Translations under genes and position numbers: made by a program
In this document: one piece after another, positions 7,699 through 15,707 of the stretch
Numbering within the stretch: the stretch's first letter is position 1
Layout of the letters: every line of letters starts with the position of its first letter
Assembly: GCA_017883235.1 (NCBI GenBank)
Contig: JADGNY010000063.1
Location: 1 to 38,483, forward strand
Direction of reading: 5' to 3'
DNA from: Thermoanaerobaculia bacterium
GTDB lineage: Bacteria; Acidobacteriota; Thermoanaerobaculia; Gp7-AA8
Length of the DNA stretch: 38,483 nucleotides
The notes under the pieces: model-generated
What the model saw: only the letters and a program-made list of their open reading frames with translations
Told to the model about the DNA's origin: nothing
Databases searched by the model: none

Positions 7699-7830
7699 TT
7701 GGCAGCTCCTCGATCAGCTCCTGCGGCGTGCAGACCAGCGGCGCCTCGTATCCCGAAGCCCGGCAAACATTGTAAACACTGGGGAGTATGTTCGCGTTTG
7801 CGATGTGCCGGCAATTCCATGCTTGCTCAA
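7691..7830 (-). pseudogene. Remnant of a PIN-domain (VapC-like) toxin gene
   Basis: In the frame ending at TGA (7693-7691, minus strand) one can read AWNCRHIANANILPSVYN followed by SGYEAPLVCTPQELIEEL. This resembles the C-terminal end of a PIN-domain family in which WNCxHIANA carries conserved metal-site residues and ICTPEEL ends the protein. Upstream the frame runs into repeat sequence and meets a TAG inside a hairpin (7874-7893), with no start codon. About two thirds of the gene is missing. The PIN assignment rests on motif recall and needs a profile search. Confidence 0.5.
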
Positions 7831-7834
7831 CGCT

Positions 7835-7968
7835 ATGTCGCCGCTCCGCGGCTGGAGGAAGGGCGCATTGCTACCCACCGCTCACGCGGTGGGCTACGTA
7901 GATGTCGCCGCTCCGCGGCTGACACCGGATCTCGACTCGCCGCTCCGTCGCTGACACCGGAACCCGAC
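7835..7968. repeat. Repeat cluster: hairpin plus direct repeats
   Basis: A 20-bp sequence ATGTCGCCGCTCCGCGGCTG occurs at 7835-7854 and again at 7902-7921. Two tandem 32-bp units (7905-7936 and 7937-7968) begin TCGCCGCTCC and contain GCTGACACCGGA, differing at four positions. Between them lies a hairpin with 8-bp stem CCCACCGC/GCGGTGGG (7874-7893, loop TCAC). The cluster replaces the 5' part of the PIN-like gene and looks like REP-type repeats inserted into it. It also forms the region upstream of the cheA promoter. Confidence 0.75.
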
Positions 7969-8008
7969 GCTGCTGATCACCTGCCCCCGACGCCCGCCCC
8001 CTACCCAG

Positions 8009-8014
8009 TACAAT
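8009..8014 (+). promoter_or_regulatory. -10 element of a leaderless promoter (cheA)
   Basis: TACAAT lies 9 nt before the cheA ATG (8024). There is no Shine-Dalgarno sequence and the surroundings are C-rich. The start of transcription would fall within about 3 nt of the ATG. Confidence 0.5.
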
Positions 8015-8023
8015 GCCCCCCGA

Positions 8024-10060
8024 ATGACCAAAGAAGACGATCGGGCCAGGGATGAGTTCACCAGCGAGGCGGAGGAGCTGCTCGAGACGCTCTCGCGGGA
8101 CCTCGTCGAATTCGAGTCGCAGGGGCGGGATGTGCGGCCCGAGGTCGTCAACAAGATTTTTCGTGAAGTCCACTCGCTCAAAGGGCTGGCGGGGATGCTC
8201 GGCTTCGGGGAGATCTCCGAGCTGTCGCACAGCCTCGAGGACATGCTCGACCGGCTGCGGATGGGGAAGATCGAGATCACGAAGGAATTGATCGATCTTC
8301 TCTACGACGCGGTCGATTCGCTCAACCGGCTGGTCATCGGCATCAACGATCCGGCGATGGGCGGCCTCGTCGACATCACCGGGTTGACGCGGCGCATTCA
8401 TCAACTCGCGACCAATCAGCCGCACAGGACGAACGAAGATCCGTTTGCGGATCTGACGCTCGACGAGCAGACGAAAAAGTCGCTCACCGAGTACGAGGAG
8501 CATCGCCTCCTCGAGAACGTCAGGACGCGAAACCACATCCTGGCGGTCGAAGTCCGCTTCGACTTCGCCGATTTCGATGAACGATTGCGCGCGCTGACGG
8601 AAACGTTGAGCAAGGCCGGTGAGGTCATCTCCACGCTGCCGGCCATCGACGGCAGCGGCGGCACGGGGATCGCCTTCCGGCTTCTGTACGGGTCGATGCT
8701 CGGCGAGGAAGCCGTTGCCTTGCTCGTTCCGGCGGGGCAGGTGCTGTCGCTCAGGAAGCATGAAGTGCCGGCAGCGGGCGCATCCGAGGTCACCGCCGCC
8801 GAGGCTCCGGAGGAAGACCGATCGCTTCGCTCCATCTCGCAGACCGTGCGTGTCGACATCAGCAAGCTCGATCATGTGATGAACATCGTTGGGGAGCTGA
8901 TCATCGAGAAGACGCAGCTCGACTCGTTGACTCGGTCGCTCCATCAGGGCGAGGCGTTGCAGCAGGCGCGGGTCACCGCGCATGAGTTGACGAAAATCGC
9001 CCGCAACCTGGAGCGCAAGCTCAACGAGCTGCAGCGGTCGGTGATCGAGACGCGCATGGTTCCGGTCGGACAGATCTACTCGAAGCTTTCCCGCACGGTG
9101 CGCAAGGTGGCGCGTGAGCTGAACAAAGAGATCGAGCTCGTGCTGCGCGGCGAGGACACGGAGCTCGACAAGGTGATGGTCGAGGAGCTGACCGATCCGT
9201 TGATGCACATCATCCGCAACGCGCTCGACCACGGCATCGAGCCGGCGGAGGAGAGGGTCAGCCAAGGCAAGAATCCGATCGGCAAGGTGACGCTCACCGC
9301 GTATCAGCAGGGGAACTCCGTCGTCCTCGACGTCACCGACGACGGGCGAGGGATCGATTTGGATGTGGTGCGCAAGGCGGCGGTCAAGCGAAACCTCATC
9401 GCCCAGCACGAACCGTTCGACCAGCGGCGGGCCTACGAGACGCTCTTCACCCCCGGCTTCTCGACGGCGGCCGTGGTGACCGAGATCTCGGGCCGGGGAG
9501 TCGGGCTCGACGTCGTCAAGAGGAACCTGCAGGAGTTGAAAGGATCGATCGACATCCTTTCCGTCCCGGGCGAGGGAACGACCTTCCGGATCATGCTCCC
9601 GATCACGTTGGCCATCATCCAGGCGCTGATCGTGCGGGCGGCCGGCGAGCAGTTCGCCATTCCTCTGACATCAGTCGAGGAATCGCTGCGCATTTACTCG
9701 CGCGACATCCGCACCGTGGAGCGGCGTGAGGTCTTCACGCTGCGCGACTTCACACTCCCGCTGCTTCGCCTTTCGGATGCCTTCCACCTCGACAGCGACC
9801 GCGATGAGTCGCCGGACGCGAAGTGGTTCGTCGTCGTCACGCGCTCCGGAGAAAAGGTGGCCGGCATCCTCGTCGACGCGCTGGTGCGGCAGCAGGAAGT
9901 CGTGATCAAGTCGATCGGCGAGCGGCTGAAGACCATCCCCGGCATCGCCGGTGCGACGGAAGTAGGGGAGGGGGAGATCGTGCTGGTGATCGACGTAGGG
10001 ACGTTGATCGAGCAGTTCGGAGGAAAGGCGCGGGAGGCGCGGGCGGGGGTTCTGGTGTGA
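8024..10060 (+). CDS. cheA: Chemotaxis histidine kinase CheA
   Basis: A 678-aa hybrid signalling kinase core. The Hpt domain (1-110) has phospho-acceptor H50 in REVHSLKGLAG. Residues 130-250 form an alpha/beta segment with no obvious match to the E. coli P2 domain. The dimerisation domain starts at RVDISKLDHVMNIVGELI. The ATPase domain shows the N-box HIIRNALDHGIEP, DDGRGID and GRGVGLDVVKRN. The C-terminal 140 residues are a CheW-like coupling domain. It should phosphorylate the two CheY proteins and CheB of this locus. Its stop TGA shares one base with the ATG of the ATPase gene. No receiver domain is fused, unlike FrzE. Confidence 0.96.
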   Translation: MTKEDDRARDEFTSEAEELLETLSRDLVEFESQGRDVRPEVVNKIFREVHSLKGLAGMLGFGEISELSHSLEDMLDRLRMGKIEITKELIDLLYDAVDSLNRLVIGINDPAMGGLVDITGLTRRIHQLATNQPHRTNEDPFADLTLDEQTKKSLTEYEEHRLLENVRTRNHILAVEVRFDFADFDERLRALTETLSKAGEVISTLPAIDGSGGTGIAFRLLYGSMLGEEAVALLVPAGQVLSLRKHEVPAAGASEVTAAEAPEEDRSLRSISQTVRVDISKLDHVMNIVGELIIEKTQLDSLTRSLHQGEALQQARVTAHELTKIARNLERKLNELQRSVIETRMVPVGQIYSKLSRTVRKVARELNKEIELVLRGEDTELDKVMVEELTDPLMHIIRNALDHGIEPAEERVSQGKNPIGKVTLTAYQQGNSVVLDVTDDGRGIDLDVVRKAAVKRNLIAQHEPFDQRRAYETLFTPGFSTAAVVTEISGRGVGLDVVKRNLQELKGSIDILSVPGEGTTFRIMLPITLAIIQALIVRAAGEQFAIPLTSVEESLRIYSRDIRTVERREVFTLRDFTLPLLRLSDAFHLDSDRDESPDAKWFVVVTRSGEKVAGILVDALVRQQEVVIKSIGERLKTIPGIAGATEVGEGEIVLVIDVGTLIEQFGGKAREARAGVLV

Positions 10061-10896
10061 TGTTCGAGGAATTCTTCGGCTTCACCACCAAGCCCTTCGG
10101 CAAAACGCCCGATCCGGGGTTCCTGTACGAGAGCCCGCAGCATGGCGAGGCGCTGGCGAGGTTGGAGTATGCGGTCGAAGAAAAGGAGCTGTCGCTGCTC
10201 GTAGGGGAGATCGGATCGGGGAAGACGACGTTGTCACGCGCGCTGATCGACCGCATCGGCGAAGCGCGTCCGGTTATCCTGCTGATCAATCCGCGTCTGA
10301 CGCCGGCGCAACTCCTCCGTTCGATCGCCTCGGGGCTCGGTCTGCAGCCGGCGCGCTTCCGCAATGACCTTCTCGATCAGATCCACGCCAGACTCTTCGA
10401 GCTCTACGAAGAGGGCCGTGAGCCGGTGCTGATCATCGACGAGGCGCAATTGATCCCGGCAAAAGCAACGTTCGATGAGATCCGCCTGCTGACGAATTTC
10501 CAGCTCGACGATCAGAATCTGCTGTCTGTGCTGCTCATCGGCCAGCCGGAGCTGGAGACCCGTCTCGATCGTCCGCACTACGCGCCGCTGCGGCAGCGGA
10601 TCGGGATGCGCTACCGCCTCGGCCCCTTATCGCTCGAGGAGACGGAGCGTTATATCGAGCACCGCATCCGCGTCGCCGGCGGGTCGCGCAGTCCCTTCAC
10701 CGGTGAAGCCGTCCGCGCCATGTATGACGTCAGCGGTGGAATCCCGCGTCTGCTCAATACTCTCGCCACCACCGCGTTGCTCGATGCCTTTGGCGACGAT
10801 GCACGCACCATCGACCCCGCGCGGATCGCCGCCGCCGCGCGCGAGCATCGCCTCCGCGATGCCGCTACCGCGGTAGAAGGCCACATCCATGGTTGA
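10060..10896 (+). CDS. ExeA/GspA-like AAA ATPase
   Basis: A 278-aa AAA+ ATPase of the ExeA (GspA)/MshM family, starting with the typical FFGFTTKPFGKTPDPGFLY. Walker A is GEIGSGKTT (49-57) and Walker B is VLIIDEAQ (123-130). GQPELETRLDRP and PLSLEETERYIEHRI mark the sensor and lid regions. Such ATPases usually help build type II secretion or pilus structures through a membrane peptidoglycan-binding domain, which is missing here. Its position between cheA and cheW (1-nt and 8-nt overlaps) is unusual and suggests it is an effector or assembly factor for the array. Confidence 0.9.
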   Translation: MFEEFFGFTTKPFGKTPDPGFLYESPQHGEALARLEYAVEEKELSLLVGEIGSGKTTLSRALIDRIGEARPVILLINPRLTPAQLLRSIASGLGLQPARFRNDLLDQIHARLFELYEEGREPVLIIDEAQLIPAKATFDEIRLLTNFQLDDQNLLSVLLIGQPELETRLDRPHYAPLRQRIGMRYRLGPLSLEETERYIEHRIRVAGGSRSPFTGEAVRAMYDVSGGIPRLLNTLATTALLDAFGDDARTIDPARIAAAAREHRLRDAATAVEGHIHG

Positions 10897-11566
10897 TCTC
10901 GCGAAGATTCGGAAGAAGGCGAAAGCCGCGGGCCGGGGGTCGGGGGCCGGGAATCGGGAGTCGGAGCAGGCTCCGGCGCCGGCGTCGGAACCCGCGGTCA
11001 TTGTCGCTCCGGAACCGGCCCCCGCTCCCGCTCCGACCCCCGACCCCCGACCCCCGACCCCCGCTTCCGCCAAGCTCGACCAGTTCAAACAGATCGCCGG
11101 CAAGCGCCGCGAGGGCTTCGTCGAACAGAAAGCCGAAACCGCCTCGGCCGATCAGGTCGAACTGCTCAGTTTCATCATCGCCGGCGAGCAGTACGCGGTC
11201 TTGATCGATCACATCGTCGAAATCGTCACGCCGCGCGACGTCACGCGCGTGCCGAATGCCGATCCGACGATCGTCGGGATCATCTCCCTGCGCGGGACGA
11301 TCGTGACCATCATCGACGTCCGCCGCAAGCTGCGGCATCCCCCGTCCGAGGTTGGCAACGAAACGCGCATCATCGTCGCCGAGCGGGGCGGCGAGACTCT
11401 CGGATTCGAAGTCGACCGCGTTCTTCGGGTTCTGAAAGTCGAGTCGGCTGCCATCGAACCGCACCCTGTCGTGCACTCCAGCGAGTTGAGCGAGGCCGTC
11501 CGAGGCGTCTTCCGATACGCCAATGCGTTGACGATCCTGCTCGATTTGGACAAGCTACTGGCCTGA
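10889..11566 (+). CDS. cheW: CheW coupling protein with repeat-derived N-terminal extension
   Basis: The 225-aa protein ends in a CheW domain (about 85-220: LLSFIIAGEQYAVLIDHI, VVGI-like VGIISLRGTIVTIID), which couples receptors to CheA. Residues 14-60 are not part of the fold. They are translated from a GC-rich heptamer inverted repeat (10930-11064) and read as a Pro/Ala-rich linker including TPDPRPPTPAS. The start ATG overlaps the ATPase stop. Typical CheW has 150-170 aa, so the extension explains the extra length. Coupling function inferred from family. Confidence 0.9.
   Translation: MVDLAKIRKKAKAAGRGSGAGNRESEQAPAPASEPAVIVAPEPAPAPAPTPDPRPPTPASAKLDQFKQIAGKRREGFVEQKAETASADQVELLSFIIAGEQYAVLIDHIVEIVTPRDVTRVPNADPTIVGIISLRGTIVTIIDVRRKLRHPPSEVGNETRIIVAERGGETLGFEVDRVLRVLKVESAAIEPHPVVHSSELSEAVRGVFRYANALTILLDLDKLLA
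10930..11064. repeat. Heptamer inverted repeat, family B, inside cheW
   Basis: The left arm 10930-10967 consists of GTCGGGG/GCCGGGA-type heptamers. The right arm 11030-11064 consists of GACCCCC heptamers and is its imperfect reverse complement, with a 62-nt spacer. Both arms are in frame with cheW. The same family is seen at 19821-19900 and 22331-22422. Confidence 0.85.
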
Positions 11567-11575
11567 CCTGACCTC

Positions 11576-12439
11576 ATGGAGCTCACTTGCAAGCATTGTG
11601 GCGCGAGATTTCGCGCGGCGATTCCGGAGCCGTTTACACGGCCGGTACGCGTGGCCTGTCCATCGTGCAGCAGTCAGATGGTCCTCAAGCCGGCGGCGGA
11701 TGCGGCGCATCCCCGTCCGGTGGCGGCGCCGCCGGAACGTACGTCTGATCAAGCGGCTCAGGTGCCGAAACGGCGCCGTGTGGCTGCGATCGCTGATGAG
11801 CCTCGTCCTTTCCGCTCGTTCCTGGCCGAACATCTCCGCCGCCTCGGGTTCGATGTGAGCACGTTCGAGAGCGGCGAGGCAGCCTTTGATTTCATCCACC
11901 GCACGCGCGCCGACCTGGCCATCGTCAACGTCTATCTCAAGGGGCGGCTCGGAGTCGAAGTGACCGAAGACATCCGCGGCGACGCCACGCTCGAGCAGAC
12001 GCGGGTGATTCTCATCGGCGCGCTCTTCCGCGCCAACCGCTTCCGCGCCAATCCGACGAATCTCTACGGCGCCGACGAATACATCGAAGAGCAGATCCCG
12101 GAACGGGAGTTCCGGCAGATCATCCGCAGACTCTTCCCCGAGGTCGGTCACACCGACGAGTTTCCCCTCGAGCCGAAGGAATACGACGAAGCGCGGCGGC
12201 TGGCGCGGCTCATCCTCAGCGACATCGTGATCTACCACCTGGAGAAGGTTGAGGAAGGGATCCGCGACGACAACTTCTTCGAAGTGCTGAAGAACGAGAT
12301 CGCGGAAGGGCGGGCCTACTACGATTCGCGTGTCCCGCTGCGCGTGCGCCAGGACACGGAGATTTTCTCCGAAACGCTGCAGCAGTTCGTGCGGATGAAG
12401 CGCGAGGAGATCGAGCGCGTGATGACGGGGACGGATTGA
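11576..12439 (+). CDS. Zinc-ribbon - pseudoreceiver protein
   Basis: A 287-aa protein. Residues 1-35 form an MJ0042-type zinc ribbon with C5/C8 and C28/C31. Residues 67-190 resemble a receiver domain, but the phospho-acceptor position is N118 (ADLAIVNVYLKG) and the conserved Lys is replaced (YIEEQIPE), so phosphorylation is unlikely. The C-terminal 100 residues are helical and charged, containing ARLILSDIVIYHLEKVEEGI. It lies 9 bp after cheW in the same operon. It probably acts by protein interaction within the signalling complex; that is inference. I know no named homologue. Confidence 0.8.
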   Translation: MELTCKHCGARFRAAIPEPFTRPVRVACPSCSSQMVLKPAADAAHPRPVAAPPERTSDQAAQVPKRRRVAAIADEPRPFRSFLAEHLRRLGFDVSTFESGEAAFDFIHRTRADLAIVNVYLKGRLGVEVTEDIRGDATLEQTRVILIGALFRANRFRANPTNLYGADEYIEEQIPEREFRQIIRRLFPEVGHTDEFPLEPKEYDEARRLARLILSDIVIYHLEKVEEGIRDDNFFEVLKNEIAEGRAYYDSRVPLRVRQDTEIFSETLQQFVRMKREEIERVMTGTD

Positions 12440-12475
12440 TGAGGCCGCGCGCAACCGCGAGACCGAGGACATGAA

Positions 12476-14701
12476 ATGACCACCGCCGACCCCCAACTCA
12501 TCGAACAAGCCCGCTCAGCGGATCCGGATGCGCGGCAGAAGGCGGCGTATCTCGTCGCGCATACGGTCGACGAGCGCGACTACCCGCTGATGTTCGAGCT
12601 GCTCGGTGACAAAGACTGGCGCGTGCGCAAGACCATCGTCGATGGATTCGTGCGCGATCCACAGCCGGAGGTCGTGGCTGGACTGCTCAATGCGCTCGCG
12701 GACGCGGAGAACGCCGGCAAGCGCAATTCCTCCACCGAGGCACTGATCAGGATCGGCGAGGACGCCATCATCCCGATCGTGGAGCGATTGCGCGTCGAGA
12801 CCGACGTCGATGTCCGCCTTTCGCTGGTCAATCTCCTCGGCGATCTGCGCAGCAGCGACGCCTTCGACATTCTGGTCGAGTCGCTGGAAGGGGAGCCGGA
12901 CATCAACGTCTCCTCGTCCATCGTTTCCTCGCTGGGTAAGTACCGCGACGCGGCCGCGCTGCCGCACCTGTTGCGGGTTCTGCAGCGCGAGGATCTCTGG
13001 CTGAAGTTTCACGCCATCGAGGCGCTCGGCGAGATCGGCGACCGCGCGGCGCTGCCGGCCATCCTGGCGCTTTACAGGGAAAAATCGCTGCGCAAGCCGG
13101 TCCTCGAAGCGATCGGCAAGATCGCTGATGTCGGCACCGTGTCGTTCCTGCTGCGCATCATTTCCGCCGAGGACAAACTGAACCTCACCGCGTTGCGCGC
13201 GCTGGTCCGCATCGCCGAGGCGAGCAAACCGAGAATCGTGGAGCAGGCGGAGCGGCTGCTCATCCAGCGTAAGTTCCGCGAATCGTTCCCCGAATCGAAG
13301 ATCGATCCGCTCATCGAGCACCTTCACACCACCCCCAAGCGCGATGTGAAGGCCTTCATCCTCAAGTTCCTCGGCTGGTCGGGCGATGTGCGCGCGCTTC
13401 CGGAACTGATGGAATGCCTCGATCATCCGGACTCCGCCGAGACCGCTTCGCAGGCTCTGGTCGATTTCGGTCCCGGCGCCGTGCCGGCCATCCTCGAAGC
13501 GCTCCGCACGGCGGAAGAGGACGAGATCATCGCCCTGCTCCTGCGCGTGTTGAATGTGATCGGCGGAAGCGAGGCCGGCCCGAACATCCTGCCGCTCCTC
13601 GATCACGAGAATCCGATGATCCGCCGGCTGGCCATCGAAACGCTCGGCGAGATCGTCGATCCGCGCTCGATCGATTACCTCCTGGCCAAGCTCGATGACA
13701 CCGACGTGGCATCCCAGCAGGCGGCTGTCAACGCCATCCCGGCGCTCGTGGCCGCCTTTCCCGAGATGAAGGGCCCGGTGCTGACGAAGATCCGCAGACT
13801 GCTGCAAGACCCGTCGGTGCCGATGAAGCTCAACTCGCTCTCGGTGTTCGTCAACATCCAGGGAGAGGGATACCACGATGAGTTGTTGCTGGCGTCAAAA
13901 GACAGCGATGCGGTGATCCGTCAGAAGGCGGTCTCGCTGATGGGCAAGTTCAGCGAGGAGCGTTTCGCCGACGCGCTCGTGCTCTCGCTGGCCGATGAAG
14001 CGACGGCGGTCCGGCTCGCCGCGATCAACGCCATCGTGCGCCATCGTCCGGCACAGGGACTCGAGCCGCTGATCAGCTCACTGGAAGACTCCGACATCTG
14101 GATTCGCACGGCCGCCGCGCAGGCGCTCGGCGAGTACCGCCATCCCGCTGCCATCGAGCCGCTCGTGCACCATCTCGATACGGACCTGCCGCCCGTTCGC
14201 ATCGCGGCGATCGAAGCATTGGGTAAGTCGGGCGACGAGCGGGTGAAGGGGGTGCTTTTCAACTGCGCGCACGAGTCGGATCTGGAGGTGCGCCGCGCGG
14301 CCATCCTCTCCCTCGGGCGCGTGCCGGGCGAGGAGGTCTTCGACTACCTCATGTTCGCCACGACAGATGACGACTGGCGCATCCGCGCCGCCGCGGTGAC
14401 CGCGGTCGCGGTCCGCGGCGAACGGACGGCACTGCCGGCGCTCTACGCCGCGCTGCAGGATTCCGATACGTACGTGCAGCAGTCGGCCGTCCTGGCGCTC
14501 GACAAACTTCCCGACCGCGCGTCGTTTCCGTACCTGTTCCGGGCGCTCGAGAACAGCGCCATCCTCGACGAGGTCTCCGACCTCTTCGTCCGGCACAAAC
14601 AGCTTTATCGCGATCTTCTGGAGGAGGCGTGGCGCACGGCCGACAGCCGGCGCGAGATGGTGATCGCGGCGATTTTGCAGGCGATGAAAGAGAAGGGATG
14701 A
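12476..14701 (+). CDS. Large HEAT-repeat (PBS-lyase-like) scaffold protein
   Basis: The 741 residues are almost entirely HEAT repeats of about 31-33 aa with the pattern D.DW.VR...V..LG....p..v..L...L.D. Examples are DKDWRVRKTIVDGFV, DSDIWIRTAAAQALGEYR and DDDWRIRAAAVTAVAVRG. No signal peptide, membrane segment or catalytic motif is visible. It forms a long superhelical protein-binding surface. It sits between the zinc-ribbon protein and CheR, so it may organise kinase, coupling proteins and response regulators in place of a receptor array. The ATG at 12476 is used; an ATG 5 nt upstream gives only two codons. HEAT call is firm, role inferred. Confidence 0.9.
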   Translation: MTTADPQLIEQARSADPDARQKAAYLVAHTVDERDYPLMFELLGDKDWRVRKTIVDGFVRDPQPEVVAGLLNALADAENAGKRNSSTEALIRIGEDAIIPIVERLRVETDVDVRLSLVNLLGDLRSSDAFDILVESLEGEPDINVSSSIVSSLGKYRDAAALPHLLRVLQREDLWLKFHAIEALGEIGDRAALPAILALYREKSLRKPVLEAIGKIADVGTVSFLLRIISAEDKLNLTALRALVRIAEASKPRIVEQAERLLIQRKFRESFPESKIDPLIEHLHTTPKRDVKAFILKFLGWSGDVRALPELMECLDHPDSAETASQALVDFGPGAVPAILEALRTAEEDEIIALLLRVLNVIGGSEAGPNILPLLDHENPMIRRLAIETLGEIVDPRSIDYLLAKLDDTDVASQQAAVNAIPALVAAFPEMKGPVLTKIRRLLQDPSVPMKLNSLSVFVNIQGEGYHDELLLASKDSDAVIRQKAVSLMGKFSEERFADALVLSLADEATAVRLAAINAIVRHRPAQGLEPLISSLEDSDIWIRTAAAQALGEYRHPAAIEPLVHHLDTDLPPVRIAAIEALGKSGDERVKGVLFNCAHESDLEVRRAAILSLGRVPGEEVFDYLMFATTDDDWRIRAAAVTAVAVRGERTALPALYAALQDSDTYVQQSAVLALDKLPDRASFPYLFRALENSAILDEVSDLFVRHKQLYRDLLEEAWRTADSRREMVIAAILQAMKEKG

Positions 14702-14755
14702 GGGACGATGGGCGAGGGCCCATTCCCCTCGTCTATCATCCCTCATCCTTGCATT

Positions 14756-15607
14756 ATGTCCACATTCAATCTGTCCCTGAACCATCATCTCGATCTGCCT
14801 GACGACGTGTTCAGGCTGATGCGGGATCAGATCTACAGGCGGACGGGGATGTGGTTCTCGGATACATCGAAGTACCTTCTGCAGAAACGCCTCTCACCGC
14901 GGGCTCGGGAGCTGAACTTCGACTCGTTCCAGAAATACTTCTACTTTCTGCAGTACGACCCGCGCGCCGAGGCCGAATTCGACCAGATCTACGACCTCGT
15001 CACCACGAATGAGACCTACTTCTTCCGCGAGCCGGCGCAGCTTACGGCGTTCACCGACGAGATCGTTCCCGAGATCCTCGAGCGCAAGAGCGTGAAGAAG
15101 GTCCGCATCTGGTCGGCCGGATGCTCATCGGGGGAGGAACCGTATTCGATCGCCATGCTGCTGTCGGAATCGGGACACTACGCTCACGCTGCCTTCGAGA
15201 TTTTCGCCAGCGACATCAACCAGCAGGTCCTGGCCAAAGCGCGCAAGGGCCACTACCGCGAGAGCGCCTTCCGCGCCACCGACGTCCGTCTGCGCGAGAA
15301 ATACTTCACGCGTAACGACGATGGCTCCTGGCAGATCCACGACGACATCCGCAACCGCGTCTCCTTCGGCCGGCTAAATCTCTACGACGAGGCCCGCGTC
15401 TCGCTCCTCGGCCATCTCGACATCATCTTCTGCCGCAACGTCATCATCTATTTCGACGACCTTTCGAAGCGCGTGGTGGTGACGAATTTCTACAACCGCC
15501 TCGTCGACACCGGCTACCTCCTCCTCGGCCACAGCGAGTCGCTGATCTCGCTATCGACGCAGTTCAAGCTGCGGCATCTGAAGAACGACATGGTGTACCA
15601 GAAGTGA
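14756..15607 (+). CDS. cheR: Chemotaxis protein methyltransferase CheR
   Basis: A 283-aa SAM-dependent methyltransferase that methylates receptor glutamates. The N-terminal helical CheR domain is followed by TTNETYFFRE (83-92), the SAM motif SAGCSSGEEPYS (120-131), ASDIN (151-155) and DIIFCRNVIIYF (222-233), ending with LLGHSESL. Start ATG 14756 is preferred over upstream GTG/ATG codons, since 14708 would add residues unlike the family. A TATCAT hexamer at 14734-14739 may be a -10 element. No methyl-accepting receptor is encoded in the window, so its substrate is elsewhere or atypical. Confidence 0.95.
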   Translation: MSTFNLSLNHHLDLPDDVFRLMRDQIYRRTGMWFSDTSKYLLQKRLSPRARELNFDSFQKYFYFLQYDPRAEAEFDQIYDLVTTNETYFFREPAQLTAFTDEIVPEILERKSVKKVRIWSAGCSSGEEPYSIAMLLSESGHYAHAAFEIFASDINQQVLAKARKGHYRESAFRATDVRLREKYFTRNDDGSWQIHDDIRNRVSFGRLNLYDEARVSLLGHLDIIFCRNVIIYFDDLSKRVVVTNFYNRLVDTGYLLLGHSESLISLSTQFKLRHLKNDMVYQK

Positions 15608-15692
15608 ACATGCAGCGGCAACACGCTCATCATTTTCGCGCTGCCGGACGGGGCAGCAGTTCCTGATGCGTCATCACGTCACGCGGCGCTGG

Positions 15693-15698
15693 TAGGAT
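15693..15698 (+). promoter_or_regulatory. Possible -10 element before cheB
   Basis: TAGGAT ends 9 nt before the cheB ATG (15708). It fits the TANNNT pattern seen before other genes here, but it also contains AGGA at Shine-Dalgarno distance, so its role is ambiguous. Confidence 0.3.
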
Positions 15699-15707
15699 GC
15701 CGCGTCC

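Noticed and set aside
7871-9409. 512-aa open frame opposite cheA
   Set aside because: It is the antisense shadow of a strongly conserved CheA; GC-rich codon bias keeps the opposite frame open.
11576-11680. Transcription factor based on the zinc ribbon
   Set aside because: MJ0042-type ribbons occur at the N-terminus of many signalling proteins, and no DNA-binding domain follows.
12515-13876. 453-aa open frame opposite the HEAT gene
   Set aside because: Mirror of a repeat-rich coding sequence; the + strand has clear HEAT motifs, the antisense peptide has none.
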